Of a stretch of DNA of 64,000 nt, positions 44,415 to 53,510 are shown in pieces. Within the stretch, counting starts at the first letter, position 1; every line of letters starts with the position of its first letter. Location: positions 106,017-170,016 of the forward strand of contig NZ_JAAAMV010000027.1 in the NCBI RefSeq assembly GCF_009909185.1, written 5' to 3'. Source of the stretch: Paenibacillus glycinis. GTDB taxonomy: Bacteria; Bacillota; Bacilli; Paenibacillales; Paenibacillaceae. Made by a program: the position numbers and the translations under genes. The notes beneath the pieces are model-generated. The model was not told where the DNA came from. It did no database searches and worked only from the letters and a program-made list of their open reading frames with translations.

Positions 44415-46253
44415 ATGGACGCAAGGCAATGGATGTCGATCCTGCTTTTTCTCGCGGCGGCGCTGATGGCGTTCATCGCGTATCTCGCATACCTGAAGCG
44501 CCACTTGCCGGCGGCCAAGACGCTGATTCTGATCATGCTGGCCGCTTCGTTCTATGCGACGGGCTATGCATTCGAGGTCTTGAGCAACAGCCTGGGCGAA
44601 GTGAAGCTGTCGCTTCAAATCGAATATGCGGGCATTCCGTTCGTATCGGCGCTTTGGCTGTACCAAATCATTCAATTCACGGGGACGGCGGCCGCTTACC
44701 GCAAGCGTCTCGCGCTGGCGCTGTTCGTCGTTCCCGCGTCGGTCTTCCTCGTCCAATTGACCAACGATTGGCATCATCTCATGTACGAACGGTTTATGCC
44801 GACGACGGACGATTCGATCGTGAAGTACGTGACGGTCAAGGGACTCTGGTACAAGGTGCATACGGTATACAGCTATATCGTCATGACCGCCGGTCTGTCG
44901 CTGTGCGTCCGGATGTATTGGCGGGCGCTGCCGATCGTGCGGAAACAAATCGCCGTTCTGTTGCTCGGCGCGATCGCGCCGATGCTGTTCAATCTATGCC
45001 TGTGGTTCGGAATCGACGTCGACTTGACGCCCTTCGGCTTCGCCGTGTCGGGCATCGCGTACATATGGGGAATATTCAAATTCAATCTGCTGCGCCTGAT
45101 GCCGCTGGCGCAAGCGCAGGTGTTCGACACGATCGGCGACGGCGTCGTCCTGCTCGATTACGAGGATCAGATCGTCAGCTACAACCGCGCGGCGGAGGAG
45201 GTGCTGCCCGCGCTGTCGCTGACGAAGCGCTATCCCGCATCCGTCGGCCTGGTGCTGTCCGGCAGTCCGGAGCTGCTCGAGCGGATCGGAAGCGCGGCCG
45301 CCGAGGACGAACGCTTTCCGTATCAGGCGCTCCTGGGCGGCCGGAACAGGCATTATGCCTGCCGGCTCTCGTATATTTACGACGCCAGCAAGCTTCCGAT
45401 CGGCAAAATGCTGATGTTCAACGATATTACGGAATTGAAGGAGAACGAGGACCGCCTTCGCGAGAACGCGCGGCAATTGTCGGAACTGAACGCGTTCAAG
45501 GACAAGCTGTTCACCGTCATGGCGCATGACATTCGCGATCCGATCGCGCTGCTGGTCAGCTTGACGGAGCTGCTCGGCGACGAGCTGGCGGACGGGGACG
45601 CCGAACATGCCAAATTGTTCCGGGAGCTCAGGGGCCAGGTGCAGAGCACGTTCCTGCTCGTCGATAATTTGCTGGATTGGTACCGGAGTCAGAAAGGCAA
45701 GATCGCCTTCCGCCCGGCGGGCTGGAATGTGCAGCAGGTCGTCCGGCAGGCGCTGACGCTGGCGGGATCGAAGGCGGACATGAAGCAGATCCGGATGACG
45801 GAACGGGTCGACAGGGAGCTGACGATCAGTGCCGATAAGGAAATGCTGGACCTGATCCTGCGCAACCTGCTCTCGAACGCGATCAAGTATACCGGGGTCG
45901 GCGGATCGATCGAGGTCAGTGCCGCGCTGGACGGCGATTGGGTCGTCGTGCGCGTCACCGACGACGGCGCGGGCATCGACGAAGCGACGGCGGAGCTGCT
46001 GCGGCGCGAGGAGCCGTTCTTCAAACTGCCGGCTCTGGGCGGCGACGACGCTGGCGATGCCCGCTTCGGTCTGGTGCTGACCCGCGAATTCGTCCGCATC
46101 CATGGGGGCAAGCTTTGGTTCGAGAGCGCGACGGGCGAAGGGACGAGCTTTTTCTTCACGCTGCCCGGCTCGGCCAGCGGACGGCGCGCATGCGAGGACG
46201 AAGGGGAGGCGGCCGGCGCGCCGCAGCGGCAACGAACGTCGGAGTCGGCATGA
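44415..46253 (+). CDS. Sensor histidine kinase with N-terminal 7TM region and PAS domain
   Basis: 612 residues: seven membrane helices (1-220, histidine kinase N-terminal 7TM type), PAS-like domain (about 230-330, starting AQVFDTIGDGVVLLDYEDQI), dimerisation/phosphoacceptor helix with FTVMAHDIRDP (His near 371), and a HATPase domain with LRNLLSNAIKYTG, DDGAGID and GFGL-like RFGLVLTREF. GGGAGG precedes ATG 44415. No response regulator is adjacent; the nearest is the BTAD regulator at 51091, a plausible partner. Signal unknown. Confidence 0.9.
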   Translation: MDARQWMSILLFLAAALMAFIAYLAYLKRHLPAAKTLILIMLAASFYATGYAFEVLSNSLGEVKLSLQIEYAGIPFVSALWLYQIIQFTGTAAAYRKRLALALFVVPASVFLVQLTNDWHHLMYERFMPTTDDSIVKYVTVKGLWYKVHTVYSYIVMTAGLSLCVRMYWRALPIVRKQIAVLLLGAIAPMLFNLCLWFGIDVDLTPFGFAVSGIAYIWGIFKFNLLRLMPLAQAQVFDTIGDGVVLLDYEDQIVSYNRAAEEVLPALSLTKRYPASVGLVLSGSPELLERIGSAAAEDERFPYQALLGGRNRHYACRLSYIYDASKLPIGKMLMFNDITELKENEDRLRENARQLSELNAFKDKLFTVMAHDIRDPIALLVSLTELLGDELADGDAEHAKLFRELRGQVQSTFLLVDNLLDWYRSQKGKIAFRPAGWNVQQVVRQALTLAGSKADMKQIRMTERVDRELTISADKEMLDLILRNLLSNAIKYTGVGGSIEVSAALDGDWVVVRVTDDGAGIDEATAELLRREEPFFKLPALGGDDAGDARFGLVLTREFVRIHGGKLWFESATGEGTSFFFTLPGSASGRRACEDEGEAAGAPQRQRTSESA

Positions 46254-46420
46254 AGCGCCGGACGTGGAAACCAACGCCAGGACGGATACGATAACCAAAT
46301 CGAAAACGAAAAAGGAACTTCCGTGGCCGACGAACGCCGCGCGGCGATGAGGCTGCGCGGCGTCTTGCTGCCTGCTCCGTCACCAACTCGCGGATCAGCC
46401 GGCCTAGTCCTTAGCGGAGA

Positions 46421-46454
46421 CAAAAAGGCCGCCGAGATGATCTCGGCGGCCTTT
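46421..46454 (-). terminator. Terminator of the SLH protein gene
   Basis: Perfect 14-bp stem AAAGGCCGCCGAGA / TCTCGGCGGCCTTT with TTTTT on the minus strand. Confidence 0.9.
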
Positions 46455-46470
46455 GGTTCGCGGTTAACGC

Positions 46471-47871
46471 TTATTTTTGCGTGAATTTATCAAGCGCCGT
46501 GACGGCGTTGCTCACTTGATCCGATGCCGCGGCTTGGGTCAGCTCGGTTTTCGGATCGAATTTGCCGTCGGCGTTCAGCTTGACGATGCCGAGGTTCAGC
46601 GCGGTCTGAACGGAACCGGAGTACAGCACGTTCAGCTGGTCCTCGTCCTTGATCTCGACCGGAGCGACCTTGATCATCGGCAGCTTGCCGCTCGATTGCA
46701 GGCTTTTCACGAGCACATGCGTGAATTCTTCGCGGGTAACCTTGTGGTCCGGCGCGATATCGAAGCTTTTCAGGTCGACCGTGATGCCGAATTGCTTGGC
46801 GATCAGCGCGGCGGCTTGTTCGCCGGTGACGATCGCGTTCTCGTCGACCGGTGCGGCGTGATCCTTCAGGTAAGCCGCAGCTTTATCGATGGCGGCTGAG
46901 GCTTCCGCGCGGGTGATGTCCGCGGTCGGATTGAAGCTGCCGTCTTCGTTCAATTGCGCGATGCCGTATTTCAGGGCGCGCTGGATCGAACCGGAGTAGA
47001 CGACGTTGATTTGGTCTTGGTCCTTGATCTCGACGACCACCGGGTTGATCAGCGGCAGCTTGCCGGCCGTCTCGGTCGCGTGAACGAGCAGGTCGGTGAA
47101 CGCTTCGCGCGTCAGCGGCGCGTCCGGAGCGATCGCGGCATCCAGTTCGGGCGTGACGCCGAGCGCGGCAGCGATCAGATCGACGCCTTGCTTGGCCGGC
47201 AAGACGCCGGTTGCTGCCTCGGACGGATGAGCTTTCAAGTATTCCAAGGCATTATAGATTTCTTCCGCCGCGCTCGAACGGGTGATGGCGGTTTTCGGGC
47301 TCAAGGTGCCGTCGGCGTTCAGCTTGATGACGCCGTAGTTGATCGCGCGTTGGATGGCGCCGGAATAGTCCACGGTGATTTGGTCTTCGTCCTTGATGTC
47401 GACGACGACCGGTTTGATCATCGGCAGCTTGCCGGTGACTTCGATCGCGTGAATGAGCTGGTACGTGAATTCCTCGCGGGTCAATTGCTTGTTCGGATCC
47501 AGGTCGGCCGGCAGGTCGAGCCCGTTGACGGACGCGATGATGAGCGCCTCGGAATACCAAGCGTCGTCTTTCGCGTTTTTGAAATAATCGCTGGCTTTCG
47601 GTTCCTTGAAGAAGCGGACCAGATCCAGGTTCAGGTCAAGCGCCTTTACGATCAATTGCACGCCTTGGGCGGCCGTCATCGTGGCGTTGGGGGCGAACAG
47701 CTCGGACGTCATGCCTTTTACCAGGCCTCTTTCCTGCAGGGAGATGATTTTATCTTTTGCCGTATCGTTACCGAGATCCGAGAAGCCGGATGCCGCGAAG
47801 GCTTGGCCGACAAACGTTAGCGACAGAGCGGCAGTGGCGGTAAGAGTAAGCATTTTGAATGATTTTTTCAA
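46471..47871 (-). CDS. Secreted SLH-like protein with three long internal repeats
   Basis: 466 residues: signal peptide (MKKSFKMLTLTATAALSLTF), then SLH-like units. A roughly 85-residue unit occurs three times (about 125-215, 250-340, 380-465): LTREEFT..L.HA.E..GKLP, then a segment like KDEDQI.V.YSG, IQRA..YGI..LN.DG and an ITR/LTQ helix. The central YSG strand is not part of ordinary SLH modules. Start is TTG 47871 with GAGGTG upstream. No enzymatic domain. Probably binds the cell wall or forms part of the surface layer. Confidence 0.82.
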   Translation of the reverse strand: MKKSFKMLTLTATAALSLTFVGQAFAASGFSDLGNDTAKDKIISLQERGLVKGMTSELFAPNATMTAAQGVQLIVKALDLNLDLVRFFKEPKASDYFKNAKDDAWYSEALIIASVNGLDLPADLDPNKQLTREEFTYQLIHAIEVTGKLPMIKPVVVDIKDEDQITVDYSGAIQRAINYGVIKLNADGTLSPKTAITRSSAAEEIYNALEYLKAHPSEAATGVLPAKQGVDLIAAALGVTPELDAAIAPDAPLTREAFTDLLVHATETAGKLPLINPVVVEIKDQDQINVVYSGSIQRALKYGIAQLNEDGSFNPTADITRAEASAAIDKAAAYLKDHAAPVDENAIVTGEQAAALIAKQFGITVDLKSFDIAPDHKVTREEFTHVLVKSLQSSGKLPMIKVAPVEIKDEDQLNVLYSGSVQTALNLGIVKLNADGKFDPKTELTQAAASDQVSNAVTALDKFTQK

Positions 47872-48097
47872 TTTCGTTCACCTCGAGGATGTATTTTGGT
47901 CTTTTCAAATATGGAAGACGAGCCTATCCGTGGAAAGGTTGCAGCCCATTTCGAAAAATGTCGAATAAGTTTTCAGAGCGGTACTGGCTGGCAGGTTCGG
48001 CGCCTGCATGACGAACATGCGGCAAGGCTGCCGTATTCATGGCATACTGGATGTATCGCAAACCAGCAGCGTCGTCGCAAGAAAGGAGACTGCCGCC

Positions 48098-48235
48098 ATG
48101 ATCGTTTCCGTTTTGCTTCGGTATTTGGCTGGCGTATCGGGCGCCAATGCCATCCCTCATTCCGTGCAGGGCATCACGAGGAAGCCGATGGGACAGGTTC
48201 ATGCTTCGCTCGGCGCGTTCGGGAGGAGCACATAG
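48098..48235 (+). CDS. Possible 45-codon small ORF before the AraC-like gene
   Basis: ATG 48098 with AAGGAG upstream, 45 codons (begins MIVSVLLRYLAGVSGANA), TAG 48233-48235 directly abutting the next ATG. No family recognised. The preceding 47872-48097 region has no gene. The close junction would couple its translation to the AraC-like frame. Confidence 0.4.
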   Translation: MIVSVLLRYLAGVSGANAIPHSVQGITRKPMGQVHASLGAFGRST

Positions 48236-48954
48236 ATGAAGCTTCAGTACCATCCTTTGCAGCCGCCCGTCCTGCTGACGAATCGTTCGGACGCCGATTA
48301 CCGCTACCGGGAATTCGAGCCGGGAGAGCCGCTGCGGCCGTACGTGGCTTGCTATTGGACCGTCGAGACGCGCACGTCCTCTCCGCCGGGTAAGCATCGC
48401 GTGATTCCGGACGGCTGCGTCGACATTATTATCGACCTGAACGCATCGTCCGCAAACGCGTTCGCGGTAGGAATCATGACCGGCTGCGAAACCCCTTCGC
48501 TTGCGGAGGACCGTTCCTTGCTCGGCATCCGGTTCTTTGCGGAGGGCGCGCGGCGCTTTATCCGTTGCCCGGTATCCGAACTGGGCGGGCGGCATGTCCC
48601 GCTTGAAGCGCTGTGGGGAAGCGAGGCCGCCTCTTTCCTGGACGAGGCGAGAGAACCAGGAGCGACGGCATGCATGCGAGTCAAGGCAGGCTGTCCGTCC
48701 GGGAGCTGGCGGAGGAGCTCGGCTACAGCGAGCGCAACGTCAGAAGGCTCTTCATGAAGGAGCTTGGCGTCGGACCGAAGAAGCTGCTGGACATCGTGCG
48801 GTTCCAGTACGTGCTGCAGCGGCTGCATCAAGGGCCGGCCATCCCCTTAACGGATCTTGCCCTGGCGTACGGCTATAGCGACCAGCCGCATTTCTCGGCG
48901 GATTTCAAACGCTTCTATGGACTGTCGCCGAAGCAGGCGTTTCAACCCGATTGA
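48236..48954 (+). pseudogene. AraC family regulator with frameshift and probable internal deletion
   Basis: The first frame (48236 to about 48660) encodes an N-terminal sensor of the DUF6597/AraC type (GCVDIIIDLNAS, LLGIRFFAEGARRFIRCPVSELG). The helix-turn-helix domain is in another frame (about 48660-48954: LSVRELAEELGYSERNVRRLF and LALAYGYSDQPHFSADFKR). Besides the frame change, the linker normally of about 30-50 residues between the two is missing around 48640-48665, so a deletion not a multiple of three likely broke the gene. Strong ribosome site GGGAGGAG before the first frame. A sequencing error alone would not explain the missing linker. Confidence 0.7.
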
Positions 48955-49038
48955 TTGGCCGTTAATTACAAGCCGAAAGGATCGCGATCTGCGATGATGG
49001 TCTTGTACGGACATAACGAAGCTAGGGAGGCTGGTATT

Positions 49039-49473
49039 ATGATGAAACCTCGCATAACCGTGCTTACGCTCGGGGTGGACGATTTGGACAAGTCGCTGGC
49101 GTTCTATCGCGACGGGCTTGGACTGCCGACGGAAGGGATTATCGGCACCGAATTCGAGCACGGGGCCGTCGCGTTCTTCGACCTGCAGGCGGGAATGAAG
49201 CTGGCGATCTGGAAACGCGCCGATCTCTCCCACGAGGCGAAGGTCCCTCTGTCGCCGCGAAGCTCGACCGAGATGACGATCGGCCATAACGTGGGCAGCA
49301 AAGCGGAGGTGGACCGGATCATGGCGCTGGCCGAGAAAGCCGGGGCGGTGATCGCGGATCGCGCGCACGACGCGTTCTGGGGCGGGTATTCCGGCCACTT
49401 CATGGACCCAGACGGCCATCTGTGGGAGATCGTCTGGAACCCGGCGTGGGAGCTGGACGAAGAACAGGAGTAG
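49039..49473 (+). CDS. VOC family (glyoxalase-like) protein
   Basis: 144 residues with two beta-alpha-beta-beta-beta units (ITVLTLGVDDLDKSLAFYRDGL and GYSGHFMDPDGHLWEIVWNP). Family members bind a divalent metal and act as lyases, isomerases or antibiotic-binding proteins. ATG 49039 follows GGGAGG; metal-ligand candidates are the Glu in FMDPDGHLWEI and His in EFEHG. Substrate unknown. Confidence 0.88.
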   Translation: MMKPRITVLTLGVDDLDKSLAFYRDGLGLPTEGIIGTEFEHGAVAFFDLQAGMKLAIWKRADLSHEAKVPLSPRSSTEMTIGHNVGSKAEVDRIMALAEKAGAVIADRAHDAFWGGYSGHFMDPDGHLWEIVWNPAWELDEEQE

Positions 49474-49503
49474 CGGAGTCGAAGTTAACCCGCAGCGAAT
49501 GCG

Positions 49504-49546
49504 AGAAGGCCGCCCGGCGTTGGACAACGCTCGGGCGGCCTTCTTT
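49504..49546 (+). terminator. Terminator between VOC and lactonase genes
   Basis: GAAGGCCGCCCG / CGGGCGGCCTTC stem with a 15-nt loop and TTT on the plus strand. Confidence 0.75.
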
Positions 49547-49665
49547 ACGGTCCTTTTGGCGATCATTCTTGGCATCCTTCTTGCGATCAGCCATCCGGCG
49601 ATCCCCCGTTTGGAGGACGGCGGTTCGTTCTCGCGATAGGGGCGTAAGACGGCGCAATGCCTCGT

Positions 49666-50745
49666 TTACGCGGTGATTTCCGCGAAGCGAACGCAAACCG
49701 GCTTCGACGCGGAGAACTCGCTTCCCGTCGGCAGCAGCTTCCCGGTAACGGCATCGCGGCTGAAGGTGACGACATTGTTGCCGTCGCGGTTGGCCACGAG
49801 CACGAACCGGCCGTCCGGCGACACCGCGAAGTTGCGCGGATGGCCGCCGAGCGTAGGCGCGTATTCCACCGGCTCGACCAGGCCGCTTTCCGGGTCGACG
49901 GCATAGACCGCGAGGCTGTCATGCCCGCGGTTGGAGCCGTACAGGAATTTGCCGTCCGGCGACAGGTGAATGTCCGCGGTGGCATTGTCGCCTTCGAACG
50001 AGTCCGGCAGCGTGGAGATCGTCTGCGCGACGCTCAGGCGCCCTTGTTCCGCGTCGTACGCGTATACGGTAATCGTGCTGTTCAACTCGTTGATGCCGTA
50101 GCCCACGGACAGCTTCGGATGGAACGCGAAGTGGCGCGGTCCCGAGCCCGGGGCGATGCTCGTCTCGCTTTGAAGCGTCAATTTGGCGTTCGCCGGATCC
50201 AGCTTGTACACGAACACCTTGTCGAGGCCGAGGTCGGACACGACGGCATAGCGGTTGTCGCGGTCGACGATCGCCGAATGGGCGCGCGCTTGCGTTTGGG
50301 CCGGATGCACGCTCGATCCCTCGTGCCGGTGAATGTCGGCGGCCGGTCCGATGCGTCCGTCTTCCAGGATCGGGGAGAGGCCGACCATGCCGCCATGGTA
50401 GCTCGCGGTCAGCGCGAACCTGCGGGTATGGTCGAGCGAGATGTGGCAGGTCGTCGCCGGCAGCGTGATTTCCTCGTTCAGCCGCTCCAGTTTCCCGGAA
50501 GCGGGGGCGAACCGGTACGCGGCAGCGCCGCCGCAGCGCCGGCCTTCGGCATCCTTGCTTTCCATGATGGCATAGAGCGTGCGCGCCGTCTCGTCCGGGA
50601 CGAGAAACGTCGGGTTCTGCAAGCCGTCCGCTTGGTCCAGCAGCTTCAAGACGCCCGTCCGTTCGTCGAACGCGCAGGCATATAATCCAGGTCCGTCCGC
50701 ATCCGCGTAAGAACCGATAAAAGCAAAGGTTTGCGTTGTCGCCAT
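49666..50745 (-). CDS. Lactonase family protein (6-phosphogluconolactonase type)
   Basis: About 359 residues forming a seven-bladed beta-propeller (YkgB/Pgl family): FIGSYADADGPGLYACAFDE at the N-terminus, LTASYHGGMVG, GPRHFAFHPKLSVGYGINELNSTI and IHLSPDGKFLYGSNRGHDS. Hydrolyses 6-phosphogluconolactone to 6-phosphogluconate, the step between zwf and gnd that the operon at 30 kb lacks. Start is ATG 50745 or 50751; GGAGG lies 10 or 4 nt before them. Separate transcription unit from zwf. Confidence 0.88.
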   Translation of the reverse strand: MATTQTFAFIGSYADADGPGLYACAFDERTGVLKLLDQADGLQNPTFLVPDETARTLYAIMESKDAEGRRCGGAAAYRFAPASGKLERLNEEITLPATTCHISLDHTRRFALTASYHGGMVGLSPILEDGRIGPAADIHRHEGSSVHPAQTQARAHSAIVDRDNRYAVVSDLGLDKVFVYKLDPANAKLTLQSETSIAPGSGPRHFAFHPKLSVGYGINELNSTITVYAYDAEQGRLSVAQTISTLPDSFEGDNATADIHLSPDGKFLYGSNRGHDSLAVYAVDPESGLVEPVEYAPTLGGHPRNFAVSPDGRFVLVANRDGNNVVTFSRDAVTGKLLPTGSEFSASKPVCVRFAEITA

Positions 50746-51090
50746 TGTCATCGTACCTCCAATTCGCATTGTCTTCCTAAGGTTGCATTTTACCATTAAT
50801 CGGCCGAAAAGGCATCTTGGACGCAAAAAAGTCCGCGCCATTCGCAAGGAATGAAAGAGGCGCCGCGTCATCGCCGTATGCGGTTATTCGGACCTCGGTT
50901 TACATCGCCAAGGGCCAGGAGTTCGCGCAGATCGCTCAGATCGCTCAGGTACGGGCTGTTCGTTCGTCATCGGCGAACCGGCCCGTTGGCAACGAGTTGT
51001 CAAGGCGCGGCGTTCGTATTATGATGAATCCTGCCCGGTCTCTCCGGAGGCCGGAAGGCGGAGCGGCGGCGAAACGGAGGGGGATGGCGG
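50746..51090. other. Divergent region between lactonase and response regulator genes
   Basis: About 345 bp. A short tandem repeat AGATCGCTC x2 lies near 50929-50947. No convincing promoter or gene was found; the first part must hold the lactonase promoter on the minus strand. Confidence 0.45.
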
Positions 51091-52251
51091 ATGAAAGTCA
51101 TTTTGGTGGACGACGAGCCCGCCATGCATTTGATCTTGCGGAAGATGCTCGGCAAGATTCCCGAAGTGGAAGTCGCCGGCGTGTTCACGGAGCCGGCGGC
51201 CGCGGCCGCTTACCTGCGCGAGCATGCCGATATCGGACTCGCGTTCGTGGACATCTCGATGCCGGGCGAGGACGGCGTGGCCTTCGCGGCGCGGGCGGAG
51301 GAAGAGAACTTTGCGGCCCGGATCGTCTTCGTCACGTCGCATAAGGATTTCGCGCTGCGGGCGTACGAGCTGTCCGTGCTGGATTACCTGGTCAAGCCGG
51401 TGTCCCAGGAGCGGCTGGAACGAACCGTTAACCGCGTGCTTGCGGAGCGAAAAGCACCTGCGGCCGCGCCGCGGGCGGACCGGAATCCGGCGGAAACCGT
51501 CGTTACGGCGCTGGGGGACGTCTTCGTGCGCAATGAAGCGGGCCGCGTGAAATGGATCTCGCGCAAAAGCGCGGAGCTGTTCGCCTACCTGCTGCTGCAC
51601 CGGGGCAAGCGAATTCCGCGCTCTCGCCTGCTGACGGAAATCTTCGGCGGCATGTCCCAGGGCAACGCGGAAAATTATTTGAACACGACCGTCTATCAGC
51701 TGCGCAAATCGCTCCAGCCGCTGGGCCTGCGCGAAGCCGTCCGCTCGGAGAACGACGGCTATGCGCTGGAGCTGGAGCACGCGGTCATCGATTACGAGGC
51801 GTTCGTGGAGCGAGCGCAGCAGCTGGAGCGGATCGATGCCGGGAACGCGGAGGAAGCGCTGCGCGCCGAGCAGCTGTATACGGGCGATCTATTCGGGGAT
51901 AAGGCATACGTATGGGCGATTCACGAGACGGAGCGCGTCGCCGGGCTGTACGCTTCGCTCGTTCTCCGGCTCTCCGCCGCGCTCTTGGAAGCGGCGGATT
52001 CCGCCGGAGCGGCAAAGCTGCTGCACAAGCTGCTCGAGCGCAATCCGCTCGACGAATCGGCCGTCCGTCTGCTGATGCGGGCCCACGCGTCGGCTGGAGA
52101 CAAAAAGGCGCTGACGGCCAGATACACCGACTATGTCCGCCTGCTCGGCAGGGAGCTCGGCATTCGTCCGCCCCGGGAGCTCGTATTCGAGTACGACGCG
52201 CTCGTGAGCGGCATGGGGGACAAGAAACGAACATCCGGCGACCGTACATAA
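51091..52251 (+). CDS. Response regulator with BTAD (SARP-like) output domain
   Basis: 386 residues. Receiver domain at 1-120 with acidic pair DDEP, phosphoacceptor Asp in FVDISMPG (about 54), Thr/Ser in VTSHKD and Lys in DYLVKP. A winged-helix DNA-binding region (about 140-235, KSAELFAYLLLHRGKRIPRS) and a C-terminal TPR-like bacterial transcriptional activation domain (about 245-380, ARYTDYVRLLGRELGIRPP) follow. Similar regulators are common in Paenibacillaceae next to 7TM histidine kinases; here the nearest candidate is the kinase at 44415. GGAGGGGG upstream. Confidence 0.9.
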   Translation: MKVILVDDEPAMHLILRKMLGKIPEVEVAGVFTEPAAAAAYLREHADIGLAFVDISMPGEDGVAFAARAEEENFAARIVFVTSHKDFALRAYELSVLDYLVKPVSQERLERTVNRVLAERKAPAAAPRADRNPAETVVTALGDVFVRNEAGRVKWISRKSAELFAYLLLHRGKRIPRSRLLTEIFGGMSQGNAENYLNTTVYQLRKSLQPLGLREAVRSENDGYALELEHAVIDYEAFVERAQQLERIDAGNAEEALRAEQLYTGDLFGDKAYVWAIHETERVAGLYASLVLRLSAALLEAADSAGAAKLLHKLLERNPLDESAVRLLMRAHASAGDKKALTARYTDYVRLLGRELGIRPPRELVFEYDALVSGMGDKKRTSGDRT

Positions 52252-52292
52252 ACGACGACGAATCCGGGCATGCTTGATCAATTCATGACGAT

Positions 52293-52334
52293 GGAGGTGA
52301 AGGCCGTTGCGTTCTACGTAACGGCCTCAGAATA
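52293..52334 (+). promoter_or_regulatory. deoD translation-initiation region with hairpin between SD and start
   Basis: GGAGG (52293-52297), four bases, a perfect 10-bp hairpin (GGCCGTTGCG 52302-52311 / CGTAACGGCC 52317-52326, loop TTCTA), eight bases, then the deoD ATG. Folding the hairpin shortens the SD-to-start distance from 37 to about 12 nt. An overlapping 14-codon frame from ATG 52291 ends at TAA 52333-52335, overlapping the deoD ATG. Confidence 0.65.
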
Positions 52335-53048
52335 ATGAGCATACATATCAACGCCAAACCGGGCGATATCGCCGAAACGATCCTGCTGCCCGGCGATCCG
52401 CTGCGCGCGCAGCATATCGCCGAAACCTTTCTGCAGGATGCGAAATGCTACAACCAAGTCAGGGGAATGCTGGGCTTTACCGGGACGTATAAAGGAAAAC
52501 GGATATCCGTGCAGGGAACCGGCATGGGCGTTCCCTCGATTTCCATCTACGTCAACGAGCTGCTGCGCGAGTATGGCGCGAAGCAGCTGATCCGCGTCGG
52601 CACCTGCGGCGGCATGCGGGAGGACGTCAAGGTCCGCGACGTGATCATCGCGATGACGGCGACCACGGATTCGAGCGCCAACCAGCTGCTTTTTCCCGGG
52701 TTCAGCTTCGCGCCGGCAGCGGAATTCGATCTGCTCCGCAGGGCGCATCAGGCTTGCCTCGACCGGGGGATGTCCGTCAAGGTCGGCAATATTCTGACGG
52801 CGGATACGTTTTACCGGGAGAGCATGGAGCCGGTCAAGAAGCTGGCCGACTACGGCGTGCTCGCCGTGGAGATGGAGTCGTCGGCGTTGTATACGCTGGC
52901 AGCCCGCCATCACGCGAAGGCCCTGTCCGTCCTGACGGTCAGCGACCATCTGTTCAGCGGCGAAACGGATACGACGGCGGAAGAGCGTCAGACGACCTTC
53001 AACGACATGATCGTCGTGGCGCTCGAGGCGGCGATTCTCGGCGAATAA
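52335..53048 (+). CDS. deoD: Purine nucleoside phosphorylase, DeoD type
   Basis: 237 residues, hexameric-type PNP. N-terminus [25 protein letters not shown] matches DeoD (phosphate-binding GDPLRA), and [24 protein letters not shown]-like VEMESSALY and [10 protein letters not shown] are the family signatures. Splits purine (deoxy)nucleosides to base and pentose 1-phosphate, feeding the pentose phosphate pathway. The start is fixed by the conserved N-terminus, although no ordinary ribosome binding site is next to it; see the hairpin feature. A hairpin follows the gene. Confidence 0.96.
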   Translation: MSIHINAKPGDIAETILLPGDPLRAQHIAETFLQDAKCYNQVRGMLGFTGTYKGKRISVQGTGMGVPSISIYVNELLREYGAKQLIRVGTCGGMREDVKVRDVIIAMTATTDSSANQLLFPGFSFAPAAEFDLLRRAHQACLDRGMSVKVGNILTADTFYRESMEPVKKLADYGVLAVEMESSALYTLAARHHAKALSVLTVSDHLFSGETDTTAEERQTTFNDMIVVALEAAILGE

Positions 53049-53059
53049 GGCTCTTCATG

Positions 53060-53098
53060 ACAAACAACCCTCAAGCGGACAGCTTGAGGGCTGTTTGT
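53060..53098 (+). terminator. Hairpin after deoD
   Basis: ACAAACA-CCCTCAAGC / GCTTGAGGG-TGTTTGT stem, 5-nt loop, one mismatch; T residues lie mainly within the stem. Likely terminator. Confidence 0.65.
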
Positions 53099-53362
53099 CG
53101 TCGGGGGCTGTTCGCCGATTTCGTCGTGCCTGCGTTCGTTGAACGAGTAATTGTCGTCCGCATTTGCATCGCTGCTGTTGTTGACGGCGGTCTTGATCGT
53201 CGGGGTCCTGCTCTCGTACTGGTTCATGGGCATCGACAATCGCGCCGGGTAACGGCCTGCTTGCCGCGTCAACGCGGGGCGCGCGATCGCTTGCAAGGCT
53301 GCTTCGTTTGCTAAACAGCTTTGCTTGACCAGGGCATGCAATGCTCATGTTTATGAAAAATA

Positions 53363-53401
53363 ATAATCAATTTGATTATCATTATAAATTGGATCTTATA
53401 A
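53363..53401 (+). promoter_or_regulatory. Promoter with Fur-box-like operator upstream of the DUF1330 gene
   Basis: TTGATT (53372-53377), 18-bp spacer, TTATAA (53396-53401). TGATTATCATTATAA (53373-53387) matches the 7-1-7 Fur consensus TGATAATNATTATCA at 12 of the 14 fixed positions and covers the -35 box. An 8-1-8 palindrome ATAATCAA-T-TTGATTAT (53363-53379) overlaps it. Confidence 0.55.
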
Positions 53402-53510
53402 GGCGCACGCCGTACACTGAAATTGCGCATGCTGCAGAGATAACGCGGGTCAAGGAGCGTCATTTCGAAAGGAATACGGGATGGGAACATGAAGGAGTGG
53501 ATAGCGAAGC

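Larger units (their letters stand above)
53049..53510. other. Intergenic region between deoD and the DUF1330 gene
   Basis: About 460 bp with the deoD hairpin at the start and a promoter with Fur-box-like palindrome at 53363-53401. The remainder (53100-53340) shows no gene that I trust. Confidence 0.5.

Noticed and set aside
50929..50947. Short AGATCGCTC tandem repeat as CRISPR or operator
   Set aside because: Only two 9-bp units without spacers; no array and no cas gene.
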